Shown piece by piece: positions 1-10,083 of a DNA stretch of 64,000 nucleotides; position 1 is the stretch's first letter, and each line of letters begins with the position of its first letter. Source of the stretch: an uncultured Treponema sp. (GTDB lineage Bacteria; Spirochaetota; Spirochaetia; Treponematales; Treponemataceae); contig CASGBA010000005.1 of the NCBI GenBank assembly GCA_949299755.1, positions 1-64,000 of the forward strand. Direction: 5' to 3'. Below the pieces are notes generated by a model, which did not search any database, was not told where the DNA came from, and worked only from the letters and a program-made list of their open reading frames with translations. Both the position numbers and the translations under genes were made by a program.

Positions 1-941
1 TGAAGGAATTCCCGGAATTGACGGATCCCCGTACAGGGCGTTCCCTCATGGAAAGGACGATGATAATCTGCAACACTTCGTCAATGCCTGTAGCCGCCCG
101 TGAAGCTTCGGTATATACGGGGGTTACCCTCGCAGAATATTACCGGCAGATGGGACTCGATGTCCTCCTTCTTGCTGATTCCACCAGCCGTTGGGCGCAG
201 GCTTTGCGTGAAATGTCCGGCCGCCTCGAGGAAATTCCGGGCGAAGAGGCTTTCCCCGCCTACCTTGAATCCTATATCGCCGCTTTTTACGAAAGGGCGG
301 GAATTGTCCGGCTGAGGGACGGTTCCACAGGCTCCGTCACAATCGGCGGAACAGTATCCCCCGCGGGCGGAAACTTTGAGGAACCTGTCACACAGGCCAC
401 CCTGAAGGTTGTCGGTGCTTTCCACGGTCTTTCCCGTGAGCGTTCCGACGCCCGTAAATACCCCGCCATACATCCTCTGGACTCCTGGTCAAAATATTCC
501 GGTGTAATAGACGCCGGAAAGGTCGCTTACGCGCGTTCTTTCCTCCGCAGAGGTGTGGAAGTGGAACAGATGATGAAGGTTGTAGGTGAAGAGGGAACCT
601 CTCTTGACGATTTTGTCGTTTATCTGAAAGAGGAATTCCTGGATTCCGTTTATCTCCAGCAGAACTCTTTTGACGAGGTTGACGCCGCTGTAGGAGTGGA
701 ACGGCAGAAATATGTGTTTGATATCCTTCTGACTATTCTCGGTACATCCTTCAAGTTTGAGGACAAGGATGAGGCTCGTTCCTGGTTTAACAAGAGCAGA
801 CAGCTTTTCATAGACTACAACTATTCCGAATGGAATTCGGAAGCTTTTAAAAACCTGGAACTTCAAATAAGGTCGGCGGTTGAAGATAAAGGTGTCGGCC
901 TGTCCGCCGAAGTTGAATCGCTTTTGAAAGAGGGCAACTGA
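1..941 (+). CDS. atpA: V-type ATP synthase subunit A, catalytic (C-terminal part, start lies before the window)
   Basis: This is the catalytic A subunit of the V1 head, which hydrolyses or makes ATP at the cytoplasmic face. The frame is open from base 3 and enters at a sequence that runs into the [13 protein letters not shown] stretch, so the Walker A region and N-terminus lie upstream of the window. The visible part has the [19 protein letters not shown] segment typical of A subunits and of the related F1 beta subunits, followed by the family's helical C-terminal domain. The stop overlaps the next start by one base (TGATG), so translation of A and B is probably coupled. It is the first visible gene of an A-B-D-I-K operon. 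Identity is secure. Confidence 0.97.
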   Translation, partial: KEFPELTDPRTGRSLMERTMIICNTSSMPVAAREASVYTGVTLAEYYRQMGLDVLLLADSTSRWAQALREMSGRLEEIPGEEAFPAYLESYIAAFYERAGIVRLRDGSTGSVTIGGTVSPAGGNFEEPVTQATLKVVGAFHGLSRERSDARKYPAIHPLDSWSKYSGVIDAGKVAYARSFLRRGVEVEQMMKVVGEEGTSLDDFVVYLKEEFLDSVYLQQNSFDEVDAAVGVERQKYVFDILLTILGTSFKFEDKDEARSWFNKSRQLFIDYNYSEWNSEAFKNLELQIRSAVEDKGVGLSAEVESLLKEGN

Positions 942-2236
942 TGAATAAGGTATACAGTAAAATTGAATCCATTAACGGTTCCGTTATAACCGTCAAGGCT
1001 GACGGTGTTAAATACGGGGAACTGGCAGAAATTGAGACAGCCTTCGGGACCTCTCTTGCGGAGGTCAACAAACTTGACGGGGACACAGTTTCCCTCCAGG
1101 TTTTTACCGGCGGCCGGGGTGTTTCCACCGGAGACAACATACGTTTTCTCGGCCATCAGATGCAGGTGAGTTTTTCATCGGATTTGATGGGCCGTATTTT
1201 CAACGGTTCAGGCGAGCCGCGTGACAAGGGTCCTGCTCTTAAAGACAACCTGACGGATATCGGCGGTCCGTCTGTAAATCCTGCGAAACGTATTATGGCC
1301 CGGCGCATGATCCGTACCGGTATCCCGATGATTGATATGTTCAATACACTGGTTGTTTCCCAGAAACTTCCGATTTTTTCAAGTTCGGGTGAACCCTACA
1401 ATGAATTGCTTGCAAGGATTGCCATGCAGGCGGAAGTAGACGTGATTATCCTTGGCGGCATGGGACTGAAATATGACGATTATCTTTATTTCAAGGACAC
1501 TCTGGAAAACGCCGGCGCGATGAGCCGTACTGTCATGTTCATACATACTGCGGCGGATCCCACCGTTGAATGCCTCATGATACCTGATATGTGTCTTGCC
1601 GTGGCGGAACAGTTCGCCATACAGGGTAAGGATGTCCTTGTCCTTTTAAGCGATATGACGAACTTCGCCGACGCCTTGAAGGAAATCGCGATTATCCAGG
1701 AGCAGGTTCCCTCGAACCGCGGTTATCCGGGGGATCTTTACAGCCAGCTTGCGTCCCGCTATGAAAAGGCGGTTGATTTTGACGATGCGGGTTCAGTAAC
1801 AATCCTTGCTGTAACGACAATGCCCGGTGATGACGTGACCCATCCTGTGCCGGACAACACCGGGTACATCACCGAGGGTCAGTTCTATTTGAAGAGGGGG
1901 CGCATAGAACCCTTCGGTTCCCTGTCACGTCTTAAACAAAATGTTAACGGGAAAACCAGGGATGACCACCGGGCGCTTATGGACAACATGATTAAGCTTT
2001 ATTCGGCATACAATGACACCCTGGAGAAAAAATCCATGGGCTTTATGATGTCTGACTGGGATAACAAGCTTTTGAAATACGGTGTTTTGTTTGAAAAACA
2101 GATGATGGATCTTTCTGTCAATATCCCGTTGGAAGGAGCCCTTGACGCAGGATGGAAAATTCTTGCCGAGTGTTTTAATCCTGAAGAAACCGGTATTAAA
2201 TCCGAGCTTCTGAGTAAATATTGGCCTAAGAATTGA
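941..2236 (+). CDS. atpB: V-type ATP synthase subunit B, regulatory
   Basis: This is the non-catalytic B subunit that alternates with A in the V1 hexamer. The length of 431 residues is normal for bacterial B subunits. It carries the [16 protein letters not shown] region where catalytic subunits have a P-loop, and no Walker A lysine motif, as expected. The family stretches [14 protein letters not shown] and [18 protein letters not shown] are present. The start is the ATG that overlaps the stop of subunit A, with a GAGGG ribosome site inside the end of A. It is followed after 22 bases by subunit D. Confidence 0.97.
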   Translation: MNKVYSKIESINGSVITVKADGVKYGELAEIETAFGTSLAEVNKLDGDTVSLQVFTGGRGVSTGDNIRFLGHQMQVSFSSDLMGRIFNGSGEPRDKGPALKDNLTDIGGPSVNPAKRIMARRMIRTGIPMIDMFNTLVVSQKLPIFSSSGEPYNELLARIAMQAEVDVIILGGMGLKYDDYLYFKDTLENAGAMSRTVMFIHTAADPTVECLMIPDMCLAVAEQFAIQGKDVLVLLSDMTNFADALKEIAIIQEQVPSNRGYPGDLYSQLASRYEKAVDFDDAGSVTILAVTTMPGDDVTHPVPDNTGYITEGQFYLKRGRIEPFGSLSRLKQNVNGKTRDDHRALMDNMIKLYSAYNDTLEKKSMGFMMSDWDNKLLKYGVLFEKQMMDLSVNIPLEGALDAGWKILAECFNPEETGIKSELLSKYWPKN

Positions 2237-2258
2237 AGCTTCAGTAAAGAGGTTTTTT

Positions 2259-2900
2259 ATGGCGGTAAAGCTGACAAAAAACGAACTTAAGGCGCAGAAA
2301 GAAAGTCTGAAGATGTACAACCGGTATCTGCCCACACTTCAATTGAAGAAACAGCAGCTTCAGACTGAAATCCGCGCCATTGAATCCAAGGCAAGGGATG
2401 TACGTTCCCGCCGTGACAAGCTTCATGCCGAATTTGAAGCTTGGATAGCTGTATTCAGTGAAAAAGAAGCTTTTGCCCCTGACACTGTAACTGTCAGGCA
2501 GATAAGGACTTCAACAGGTAATATCGCCGGTGTTTCCATTCCTGTTTTTGACGGGGCTGATTTTGACCGGGCAGCTTACGATTTGTACAGCACCCCTTTG
2601 TGGATAGACACGGCTTCCGAGAAAATGGAAAGTGTTTTAAGTCTTGACCTTGAGGCAGGGGTGCTGGATGAACAAGTCCGGCTCTTGCAGGCTGAATTAA
2701 GGACAACAACCCAGCGGGTTAATTTGTTTGAAAAAATAAAAATCCCGGAAACAAAGGAAAATATCAGAAAAATCAGCGTATATCTGGGAGACCAGCAGGT
2801 TTCTGCTGTTGTCCGGGGCAAAATTTCAAAAAATAATCTGGAGCGTTCCAATAAAAATGTCTCCGGGACGGACGAACTTCAGCGGGAGGATTCTGTATGA
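2259..2900 (+). CDS. atpD: V-type ATP synthase subunit D, central stalk
   Basis: Subunit D forms the central rotor shaft that links the A3B3 head to the membrane ring. The 213 residues are largely predicted helix: an N-terminal coiled coil (about 1-65, rich in Lys, Gln and Glu) and a C-terminal helix (about 140-185, with [19 protein letters not shown]) that is the family signature. A GAGG ribosome site sits about 7 bases before the ATG. The last bases overlap the start of subunit I as ATGA. Separate E, F, C or G subunits are not visible; E and C would be expected upstream, outside the window. Confidence 0.95.
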   Translation: MAVKLTKNELKAQKESLKMYNRYLPTLQLKKQQLQTEIRAIESKARDVRSRRDKLHAEFEAWIAVFSEKEAFAPDTVTVRQIRTSTGNIAGVSIPVFDGADFDRAAYDLYSTPLWIDTASEKMESVLSLDLEAGVLDEQVRLLQAELRTTTQRVNLFEKIKIPETKENIRKISVYLGDQQVSAVVRGKISKNNLERSNKNVSGTDELQREDSV

Positions 2901-4768
2901 TTGTACCCATGAAAAAAATATCGCTGGTGGTTCTCGAAGCTTCTAAGACGGGAGCCCTGTCTGCTTTAAGAAAACTGGGAGTGGTTCATGTGGAGAAAAA
3001 GGAGGCTTCCAGCCAGACTTTAACATCTCTGCAGGAATCCCTCATGCGTGTTGAGCAGGCAACCGGGATTTTGGCGGAAAGTAAGGCCAAGTCTTCCGCC
3101 GGATCAAAGAAAGCCGGCAGGGAGGAAGCCCTTGAAATAACGGACAAAATCCTTGCCCTTAAACAGCAAAAAGACGGCTACCTGGAGATTATTTCCAGGA
3201 CTTCAAGTGAATTGGAGCGGCTTGCAAAATGGGGGCCTGTGAATCCGGCTGACTTTGAATTTCTGGCTGACCACGGGATTTATCTTTTTCCTTTTGAAAT
3301 GTCCGCGGAGGATTTTTCCTCGCTTTCCGATTCAGTAAGGACTGTAACCCTTTCGCGGCATAAAAAAACCGTCCGCTGCGTGATTTGGAGCGATGTGAAC
3401 CTTCTCCCTTATTCCCTGCCGGCTTCCGCTGTGCCCCTTTCAATGCCGGAAAAATCCACGGCGGAAATGTCTGAGGAGATTAAAGCGGCGGAGAAAGCCG
3501 TTCCGGATGTTGATTCCAGAATCGCCGGTTTCCTGCCGTACAGGGATTCCCTGGATGAGCTTAAGAAAATCCTGCTGAAAGAAATTGAATTCGAAGTTGT
3601 CCGGGCGGGAATGCCTGAAATTTCCTTCCAAGATAGGGAAGAACAGGAGGAAGCCGTGGTCGCTTCCCCAAAGTTAGCCTGGCTTTCCGGCTTTGTCCCG
3701 GCGGACAAGGCTTCCATTGTTCTTGAAGCCGCCGCCGAAAACGGATGGGCCTGCGTTTCCGATGATCCTGCCGAGGAAGACAATGTGCCGACTCTGCTTA
3801 AAAACAGTAGGTTGGTGAACCTTATTTCGCCCTTGATGGATTTCCTCGGGACAGTCCCCGGTTACAGGGAAATTGATATTTCCCTGTGGTTCCTGTTTTT
3901 CTTCGGCGTGTTCTTCGCGATGATTTTCGGGGATGGAGGATACGGGGCTTTACTTACCCTGATTTCCATCATCGGGATTATAAAAACCTCCGGGAAAGGG
4001 AAAAAGGCGCCCAACGCACTTTTCATGATGCTTTATCTTTCAGTGATGACTGTCGCATGGGGCGTGGTCACCTGTACATGGTTTTCTATTCCTGCGTCCC
4101 AACTTCCCGATGTTTTGCGTTCCATAGCGGTTCCGGCTTTTTCATCGGAGAATCCTGCGGCCCAGGATAACATAAAGGTGTTTTGCTTTATCCTTGCGTT
4201 GATACAGCTTTCACTGGGGCATATTGTGTGTATTTTCAGGAATATACGTTCCCCGAAATTCCTGGGAGATTTGGGTTCCCTGATGATGGTTGTGGCGATG
4301 TTCTTTGTTGTTCTGAATCTTGTTGTTGACGCTGAAAAATATCCACTCAACAATCTGGTTATAGGAGGCATTATTGCAGGATTTTTCCTGAATTTCATTT
4401 TCTCAAATTATGAAGGGAATCTAGGTAAAGGTATTTTGACAAGCCTTCAGAATATAATTTCAATGCTTCTCGGTGTGGTGAACGTATTCGGTGATATTAT
4501 GAGTTACATCCGCTTGTGGGCAGTGGGTCTTGCGGGAAGTGCGATAAGTGCGACTGTAAATCAAATGGCTGGCCCTCTCTTGGGTGGTTTTATGGTATTT
4601 ATCGGTGTTTTGATTTTATTTTTTGGTCACGGATTGAATCTCATTATGAATGTTCTTTCTGTAATCGTCCATGGTGTACGGTTGAATATTCTTGAGTTTT
4701 CAAATCATATCAGTCTGACGTGGTCAGGCTTTAAATACGAGCCGTTCTCTGAGACGGTTGGAAAATAG
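2897..4768 (+). CDS. atpI: V-type ATP synthase subunit I (membrane stator)
   Basis: Subunit I is the equivalent of eukaryotic subunit a. It has a cytoplasmic N-terminal arm and a membrane half-channel that passes ions to the K ring. Of 623 residues, about 1-325 form the soluble arm with coiled-coil stretches, and about 326-610 form the membrane domain, starting with the strongly hydrophobic [20 protein letters not shown] segment. The conserved [16 protein letters not shown] helix near residue 540 carries the essential Arg. The start overlaps the stop of D (ATGA). The length is at the short end of the 600-700 residue family, as in other spirochaetes. Confidence 0.95.
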   Translation: MIVPMKKISLVVLEASKTGALSALRKLGVVHVEKKEASSQTLTSLQESLMRVEQATGILAESKAKSSAGSKKAGREEALEITDKILALKQQKDGYLEIISRTSSELERLAKWGPVNPADFEFLADHGIYLFPFEMSAEDFSSLSDSVRTVTLSRHKKTVRCVIWSDVNLLPYSLPASAVPLSMPEKSTAEMSEEIKAAEKAVPDVDSRIAGFLPYRDSLDELKKILLKEIEFEVVRAGMPEISFQDREEQEEAVVASPKLAWLSGFVPADKASIVLEAAAENGWACVSDDPAEEDNVPTLLKNSRLVNLISPLMDFLGTVPGYREIDISLWFLFFFGVFFAMIFGDGGYGALLTLISIIGIIKTSGKGKKAPNALFMMLYLSVMTVAWGVVTCTWFSIPASQLPDVLRSIAVPAFSSENPAAQDNIKVFCFILALIQLSLGHIVCIFRNIRSPKFLGDLGSLMMVVAMFFVVLNLVVDAEKYPLNNLVIGGIIAGFFLNFIFSNYEGNLGKGILTSLQNIISMLLGVVNVFGDIMSYIRLWAVGLAGSAISATVNQMAGPLLGGFMVFIGVLILFFGHGLNLIMNVLSVIVHGVRLNILEFSNHISLTWSGFKYEPFSETVGK

Positions 4769-4778
4769 GAGTTCTGTT

Positions 4779-5207
4779 ATGGATTTAAATTTCGGTCTTT
4801 TCGGAGCTGCGGCAGTTCTGGGTATTTCGGCTGTTGGTTCCGCCATCGGTCTCGCGATTGCGGGGCAAGCCACCGTGGGTGCCTGGAAACGTTGTTACAT
4901 GAATAACAAGCCTGCTCCCTTCCTTGTGGTTGCCTTCGCCGGTGCACCCCTGACCCAGACAATTTACGGTTATCTTTTGATGAATACGATGCTTAAGTCT
5001 GTCAAGGATCCCTGGTATTTGCTCGGTGTTGGTCTTGTGTGCGGTCTTTCAATCGCCGCTTCTGCTGTTGCCCAAGGCAAGGCGGGTGCTTCCGGTTCAG
5101 ATGCGTATTGTGAAACCGGAAAAGGTTTTTCACAGTATATTACAGTTGTAGGTCTTTGTGAAACCGTTGCCTTGTTTGTAATGGTATTTGGTTTGATTTC
5201 TGTCTGA
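4779..5207 (+). CDS. atpK: V-type ATP synthase subunit K (rotor ring, double hairpin)
   Basis: This is the proteolipid of the rotor ring. The ATG at 4779 is preferred over an in-frame TTG at 4758 because AGGAG lies 7 bases upstream and the TTG falls inside subunit I. The 142 residues form four membrane helices as two hairpins. The ion-carrying Glu is E128 in helix 4 (GLCETVALF). Helix 2 has Thr59-Gln60 instead of an acid, and Gln99 sits in helix 3 (AVAQG). These match the residues that bind sodium in the Enterococcus hirae K ring, so sodium coupling is plausible (inference). The stop overlaps the next start (TGATG). Confidence 0.93.
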   Translation: MDLNFGLFGAAAVLGISAVGSAIGLAIAGQATVGAWKRCYMNNKPAPFLVVAFAGAPLTQTIYGYLLMNTMLKSVKDPWYLLGVGLVCGLSIAASAVAQGKAGASGSDAYCETGKGFSQYITVVGLCETVALFVMVFGLISV

Positions 5208-5947
5208 TGGAAGGTTTTGGTAAATTTTATAGTGAGGTACATGTGAAAAACTCAAGAAAAAGACTCATTGCGTCTTTGATTTTTTCATGTGCTGTTGTTA
5301 TTTCAGCGGTGATAATTGCCGCAGGATTGAGTAATATTTCCCCTGACCGCAGAACGGTTTCTGTCCGCGGACTTTGTGAACGCGAAGTTCCGGCAGATAC
5401 TGCCGTATGGTCCATTGTTTATACTTTCGGGGCTAATAGTCTCGGGGAACTCCATTCGATAATAACTTCAGCGGCAGAAAATGTTACTTCTTTTCTTGAA
5501 GGCAAAGGATTATCCTCTGAGGATTTTACAGTCCAGGCTCCTGTCATAACTGATTTGAGTACTGAACGGTATGGAACTGAGGCGAAATGGCGTTATCTTG
5601 CAAAGAATACTGTGCTTGTTCGCACAAAGAAAATCCAGGAAGTGAAGGATGCTGTTTCCGGATCCATAGAACTTATGGAAGATGGAATTGCCGTTACTTC
5701 TGATTATGGAAACACCGTGCAGTTTTTGTTCACCGGTTTGAATGAAGTGAAGCCTGAAATGATTGCCTCCGCCACGGAAAATGCCAGGGAAGCTGCCGAG
5801 CAGTTTGCCAGGGATTCAGGCAGCAGGGTCGGTAAAATAAAGTCGGCATCCCAGGGACTATTCACCATTGAAGACGCTGCTCCCGGATTATCCGACATTA
5901 AAACTGTAAGGGTTGTTACATCTGTCGAATATTATTTGGCTGATTAA
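5207..5947 (+). CDS. SIMPL-domain (DUF541) exported or membrane-anchored protein
   Basis: The 246-residue protein has an N-terminal hydrophobic segment (about residues 20-43) followed by a periplasmic SIMPL/DUF541 domain. That domain opens with VSVRGLCEREVPADTAVWSI, a typical first strand of the family (compare E. coli YggE), and ends with the paired strands around VRVVTSVEYYLAD. Its biochemical role is unknown. The ATG overlaps the subunit K stop. A GTG at 5243 preceded by GTGAGG would give a more ordinary signal sequence and is a real alternative. It probably shares the ATPase transcript, which may be positional only. Confidence 0.8.
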   Translation: MEGFGKFYSEVHVKNSRKRLIASLIFSCAVVISAVIIAAGLSNISPDRRTVSVRGLCEREVPADTAVWSIVYTFGANSLGELHSIITSAAENVTSFLEGKGLSSEDFTVQAPVITDLSTERYGTEAKWRYLAKNTVLVRTKKIQEVKDAVSGSIELMEDGIAVTSDYGNTVQFLFTGLNEVKPEMIASATENAREAAEQFARDSGSRVGKIKSASQGLFTIEDAAPGLSDIKTVRVVTSVEYYLAD

Positions 5948-5965
5948 TTTAAAATACTTTTATTT

Positions 5966-6565
5966 ATGTTTAATAGTTTATACGGGAATATAACCGGAAA
6001 AACACCGAACCAGATTTTTCTTGACACCGGCGGTATTGAATGGGATATTGCGGTGGCGGAAAAATCCTCCGGTGGTTTTCCTCCGGTGGGAGATAATGCC
6101 AGGATTTTTGTATGGCTTTATCACCGTGAGGATGCAGTAAAGCTTTTTGGTTTTGTGACAGAAGAGGAAAGGGATATTTTTTTGGAACTCCAAAAAGTTG
6201 AGGGTATAGGTCCCAGGGCGGCATTAAAAATACTTTCAGGAATTTCTGTATCTGATTTGGTAACTGCTTTGAAAAACGCGGATATTTCAAGGTTGGAAAA
6301 AATTTCCGGTATAGGCAGAAAAACAGCCCAGAAAATGCTCCTCGCCCTCCAGAACACGCTTGTTACACCAGATGTGCATCCCTCATATGTTTCCGGTAAG
6401 TCAGCCTGGGAGGACGTGGTGGCCGCTCTTGTTAATATGGGATATGACCGCCGTCAGTGTGAACAGGTTGTGATAAAACTTTCTTCGGGACTCGATCCTG
6501 CTTTGTCTTCCCAGGAACAGGAGGAACAGCTTTTCCGTATGGCTGTTTTGGAGTTATCTAAATGA
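5966..6565 (+). CDS. ruvA: Holliday junction DNA helicase subunit RuvA
   Basis: RuvA binds four-way junctions and loads the RuvB motor during recombinational repair. The 199 residues show domain I, an OB fold opening with MFNSLYGNITGKTPNQIFLDTGG. Domain II has two helix-hairpin-helix motifs, VEGIGPRAALKILSG and ISGIGRKTAQKMLLAL. The small C-terminal domain III contacts RuvB and contains VVAALVNMGYDRRQCEQ. No ribosome site is visible before the ATG (AT-rich, ATTT directly upstream). The gene overlaps ruvB by 4 bases. Confidence 0.96.
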   Translation: MFNSLYGNITGKTPNQIFLDTGGIEWDIAVAEKSSGGFPPVGDNARIFVWLYHREDAVKLFGFVTEEERDIFLELQKVEGIGPRAALKILSGISVSDLVTALKNADISRLEKISGIGRKTAQKMLLALQNTLVTPDVHPSYVSGKSAWEDVVAALVNMGYDRRQCEQVVIKLSSGLDPALSSQEQEEQLFRMAVLELSK

Positions 6566-7641
6566 GTGAAAGAAAAAGTCCTGACAGCAACTCTTTTTCC
6601 GGTTCCGGTATTTTACGGGCTGAGTTAAACCGCTATGAGGATTATCATGAAGGAAACCTGCGCCCGGAGTTTTTAAAGGATTTCTTGGGACAGGAGTCCT
6701 TGAAGAAAAACCTTTCGGTTTTTATTGAAGCAGCCAGGGCCAGAAATGACAGCCTTGACCATCTTTTTTTAATCGGCCCCCCTGGTTTGGGTAAAACCAC
6801 AATAGCGCAAATTACCGCCCATGAACTTGGTGCGGATTTCAAGGTAACCAGCGCTCCGGCTTTGGAAAAACCGAAAGATTTGGCCGGCATTCTTTCCACT
6901 GTGACAGAGAGGACTGTTTTCTTTATTGACGAAATACACCGGCTTAGACCCGCCATTGAAGAGATGCTTTATATCGCTATGGAAGATTTTGAGCTTGATT
7001 GGGTGATAGGACAGGGGGTCGCGGCAAGAACCGTCCGTATCCCGCTGCCTAAATTCACCCTTGTCGGGGCGACAACCAGGGCAGGAATGGTTTCCAGCCC
7101 CCTTATAAGCCGTTTCGGTATAGTACAGCGATTCAGTTTTTATGACAGGAAATCCCTGGCGGATATAATTTTCAGATCGGCTTCTATTTTATCTGTGGGA
7201 ATAGAAAAGGAAGCCGCTTTGACGCTGGCGGACTGTTCGAGAGGTACTCCCCGTGTGGCTAACAGACTTTTGCGGCGTATGAGGGATTTTGCCCAGATTG
7301 ACGGCAGCGGTGTGATCACGGAGAAAATCGTGCAGGAAGGATTGCTGAAACTGGAAATTGATTCTTTGGGACTTGAGCGGTATGACAGGGAAATCCTCCT
7401 GTCAATTATAAAGAATTTTTCAGGCGGCCCGGTGGGTGCGGAAACCCTGGCCATATCCATCGGGGAATCAGTGGATACTCTTGAGGATTATTATGAACCT
7501 TATTTAATCCAGGCAGGCCTTATACAACGTACCCCCCGCGGGAGAATCGTTACAAAAAAAGCATGGATTCATTTGGGGCTTGAAAGTTTATATCAGGATA
7601 ACGGCACTGTTGAAAATGAAGACCAAAGATTTTTATTTTGA
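6562..7641 (+). CDS. ruvB: Holliday junction DNA helicase subunit RuvB
   Basis: RuvB is the AAA+ ATPase that drives branch migration with RuvA. It has 359 residues. The RPEFLKDFLGQ opening, the Walker A GPPGLGKTT, the Walker B region FFIDEIHRL, sensor 1 (VGATTRAG) and the arginine-finger/sensor 2 part (DCSRGTPRVANRLLRR) are all present. The C-terminal winged helix ends with TPRGRIVTKKAWIHLGL, the usual DNA-binding end. The start is ATG in an ATGA overlap with ruvA, and the end overlaps queA by 26 bases. Confidence 0.97.
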   Translation: MSERKSPDSNSFSGSGILRAELNRYEDYHEGNLRPEFLKDFLGQESLKKNLSVFIEAARARNDSLDHLFLIGPPGLGKTTIAQITAHELGADFKVTSAPALEKPKDLAGILSTVTERTVFFIDEIHRLRPAIEEMLYIAMEDFELDWVIGQGVAARTVRIPLPKFTLVGATTRAGMVSSPLISRFGIVQRFSFYDRKSLADIIFRSASILSVGIEKEAALTLADCSRGTPRVANRLLRRMRDFAQIDGSGVITEKIVQEGLLKLEIDSLGLERYDREILLSIIKNFSGGPVGAETLAISIGESVDTLEDYYEPYLIQAGLIQRTPRGRIVTKKAWIHLGLESLYQDNGTVENEDQRFLF

Positions 7642-8740
7642 CTTACCTGAAGAGCTTATAGCCCAGAAACCTCCGGAAACCCGTGGGGCTGACAGGCTTT
7701 TATGTTTGAATCGTAGGGTTTTTTCAAACTGGCTTTCGGAGAGGAACGGTATGTTTAATCCGGGGGATTTTTCCTCCTCGAACCCGCCTCCGGGTATAGG
7801 GAATTTTCTTTTTTCCAGTCTTCCTGATTTAATACCGGAAAATACCCTGATGGTTTTCAATGATTCCAGGGTAAGGAAAGCGCGTATCTACGGTTTTTCA
7901 GAAGAGAAGGGAACCCAGGCGGAATTCCTTCTAGTTTCCCCGTTCTTTTTACAGGGAAAAGATTCCGGCACTGTGTGGAAAGTTATGGCTAAACGGGCCA
8001 AACGTCGCAAGGCAGGGCAGCGTTTTGTTTTTCCGGGGAATGTTATAGGAACTGTAATCGAATCCCCGGCTTTGGATGGCAGTGAATTCAAACTTTTGGA
8101 ATTTGATACCGTGGTGGATGATTCCTGGCTTGATGTTAATGGTCATGTCCCCCTTCCTCCGTATATACGCAGGGAGGACAGCACGGAAGATTCCCTCCGT
8201 TATCAAACGGTTTATGCCCGTGAGACGGGTTCCATGGCAGCCCCTACGGCGGGTCTCCATTTTACCGATGAAATCATTTCCCGGCTTGATAAAAAGGGAA
8301 TTTCCAGGGCTTATGTGACTTTGCACGTCGGACTGGGAACTTTCCTGCCGGTGCGTACGGATAATATCGAAGAGCACCATATGCATGAGGAATGCTTTTC
8401 CATTCCGCAGAACACCGCCGAGCTTGTCACCGAAGCGAAACGCGGCGGGCGGCCGGTTCTGGCTGTGGGAACCACAAGCATACGCACATTGGAATCGGCG
8501 TGGGATGAAACTGACGGCAGGCTGATTCCGGGACATTCTTCCACATCAATTTTCATATATCCCGGATATAAATTCAAAGTGGTGGATTATGTGTTTACGA
8601 ATTTCCATACTCCGGAATCAACCCTTTTGATGCTTGTTTCCGCTTTCGCCGGCAAGGGCGAAATTCTTTCCACTTATAAATATGCGGTGCATGAACGCTA
8701 CCGTTTTTTTTCTTACGGTGATTCCATGCTGATGCTTTGA
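7616..8740 (+). CDS. queA: S-adenosylmethionine:tRNA ribosyltransferase-isomerase QueA
   Basis: QueA transfers and isomerises the ribosyl part of SAM onto 7-aminomethyl-7-deazaguanine in tRNA, giving epoxyqueuosine. The ATG at 7616 (KTKDFYFDLPEELIAQKP) is the family start; the open frame extends further upstream only inside ruvB. It has 374 residues. Recognisable segments are VFNDSRVRKARI, the ETGSMAAPTAGLHFT stretch and VDYVFTNFHTPESTLLMLVSAFAG. About 20 extra residues (SNWLSERNG to LFSSLPD) lie between the N-terminal motif and the first barrel strand compared with E. coli. The ruvA-ruvB-queA order is also known from Borrelia. Confidence 0.95.
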   Translation: MKTKDFYFDLPEELIAQKPPETRGADRLLCLNRRVFSNWLSERNGMFNPGDFSSSNPPPGIGNFLFSSLPDLIPENTLMVFNDSRVRKARIYGFSEEKGTQAEFLLVSPFFLQGKDSGTVWKVMAKRAKRRKAGQRFVFPGNVIGTVIESPALDGSEFKLLEFDTVVDDSWLDVNGHVPLPPYIRREDSTEDSLRYQTVYARETGSMAAPTAGLHFTDEIISRLDKKGISRAYVTLHVGLGTFLPVRTDNIEEHHMHEECFSIPQNTAELVTEAKRGGRPVLAVGTTSIRTLESAWDETDGRLIPGHSSTSIFIYPGYKFKVVDYVFTNFHTPESTLLMLVSAFAGKGEILSTYKYAVHERYRFFSYGDSMLML

Positions 8741-8749
8741 TTTTCAGAA

Positions 8750-9613
8750 TCAGCTTGAAAGCATTTTAAAAGCGTTTTCTAAAAAATTAAAAAAACATTT
8801 CCGGTTGTAGGAGTGGGGAAGCAGGGTTTCAGGAAGAAAACTTTCCACATGGTCAATTATCGATGAAATATCTTTTTCCGAAAGGGGAAGGGTTTTCCCT
8901 ATGACAAGGTTTTCAAAATCCCTGTTCCTGAAAAAAGATTCGCTGGCCCAGGCTATACGCAAATCGTTTAATATGTTTTTCTGGCTCCGCACCAGAAATA
9001 CAAAAAAACCGGTATCTCGGGTAACAAGACCTTTACGGCCTGTGCGCTGGAAAACAGAAACATCCCAATGTTCCGTCGGGATTCTGATTTTCGTGATGAG
9101 TTCCTTTCCCCTTCTCAAATAATTTTCCGCTTGGGTTTCTTCGTTTTGGTTATTGGAAAAATAACTGTTAAGGGATACCCATTTCACTTCAGCTCCGTGA
9201 CGTATTTCAATTTTCGCGTCCAGTGCCAAAAGAGGTGCAAAAGCCGCATAGTGGAATTTTCTCTGGGCGATATTCCCTCCTATTGTTGCCAATGCCCGGA
9301 TAGACGGATTCCCGATGCTTCTAAGAGCTTTGTAAAGGATGGGAGGTATATTCTTTTCACCCAGATTGAGAATAGACCTGATTGTGACAGCCGCCCCGAA
9401 TTCTATGTATCTTTCAGTTTTGTTTATGACGCTTAGCTCCGGAATTCCGTTAAGTGTCAGGAGTTTTTCCGGCAATTCAAGCACTCTTTCTGTATGGCCT
9501 TGTATAATACCAGTACAACCACCGACAGGCTGTATTCCGGGAATATTTTTTATACTTGCCAGGGCCTCTTGAAGGGAATTTGAAAAGAATACTGTGGAAT
9601 CTTTTTTATTCAT
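8750..9613 (-). CDS. FAD-binding subunit of a xanthine-dehydrogenase-like enzyme
   Basis: This is the middle (CoxM/XdhB/YgfM-type) subunit that holds FAD and passes electrons between the iron-sulfur subunit and an acceptor. The ATG at 9613 is chosen because AGGAG lies about 13 bases upstream and ATGA overlaps the stop of the iron-sulfur gene; an upstream in-frame start at 9688 lies wholly inside that gene. The 287 residues contain both FAD-family motifs: PVGGCTGIIQG near the N-terminus and ALATIGGNIAQ at about 105-115. The C-terminal domain is the usual alpha/beta cap. It is the last gene of the minus-strand run and meets queA tail to tail with 9 bases between. Confidence 0.88.
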   Translation of the reverse strand: MNKKDSTVFFSNSLQEALASIKNIPGIQPVGGCTGIIQGHTERVLELPEKLLTLNGIPELSVINKTERYIEFGAAVTIRSILNLGEKNIPPILYKALRSIGNPSIRALATIGGNIAQRKFHYAAFAPLLALDAKIEIRHGAEVKWVSLNSYFSNNQNEETQAENYLRRGKELITKIRIPTEHWDVSVFQRTGRKGLVTRDTGFFVFLVRSQKNILNDLRIAWASESFFRNRDFENLVIGKTLPLSEKDISSIIDHVESFLPETLLPHSYNRKCFFNFLENAFKMLSS

Positions 9614-10083
9614 AGGTGTCTTTTTCTCCTGTAGGCCGCAGCTTTTTGAATCCCCTGTATTAAATCTTCTATGTCTGTGCAACGGCATATGATTCCGGAA
9701 AGCCGTTCCCGTATATCATTTTTACCCGGTTTTACATAGGTTGAGATTACCGCATGGGCTGTAAGGATTTTTCCAGCGTTGCAAAAACCGCACATGGTGA
9801 CCCCTGCATCCTCAAAACCTTTTTTTATGTCCTGATATTCTTCTGTTTTTTGGAAATGGGATAATGTTATGATTTCGGAATTCCTAATCTGAAAAGAGGG
9901 TATAATACAGGAGGAAACGGGAACCCCGTTCATCAATACTGTGCATGCACCACACCGTCCGGAACAGCAGGATTCCTTTGATTCCGTTAAATCAAACCGA
10001 TGACGTAAAATGTGTATAAGTCTGTCACCGGCTCTGGCATCAAGATATATTTTTTCCCCATTCAGCGTGAAAGGAATTATCAT
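9610..10083 (-). CDS. [2Fe-2S] subunit of a xanthine-dehydrogenase-like enzyme
   Basis: This small electron-transfer subunit of the molybdenum hydroxylase family has two [2Fe-2S] clusters. The plant-ferredoxin type cluster is set by CCSGRCGACTVLMNGVPVSSC, with exact C-x4-C-x2-C-x11-C spacing. The helical C-terminal cluster is set by MCGFCNAGK and IICRCTD. All eight cysteines are present, so this subunit looks functional, unlike the large subunit next to it. It overlaps its upstream neighbour by one base (TAATG) and its downstream neighbour by four, so the three genes form one translation-coupled unit. The length of 157 residues is normal. Confidence 0.92.
   Translation of the reverse strand: MIIPFTLNGEKIYLDARAGDRLIHILRHRFDLTESKESCCSGRCGACTVLMNGVPVSSCIIPSFQIRNSEIITLSHFQKTEEYQDIKKGFEDAGVTMCGFCNAGKILTAHAVISTYVKPGKNDIRERLSGIICRCTDIEDLIQGIQKAAAYRRKRHL

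Noticed and set aside
81-473. Long open frames opposite or out of frame with V-ATPase, queA, redox and RND genes
   Set aside because: They lie fully inside well-identified genes, have no ribosome sites, and their translations show no family pattern. They are shadow frames.
8741-8790. Terminator between queA and the FAD subunit
   Set aside because: Only a 5-base A/T-rich stem (TGATT/AATCA) is present, with no adjacent T run in the right place.
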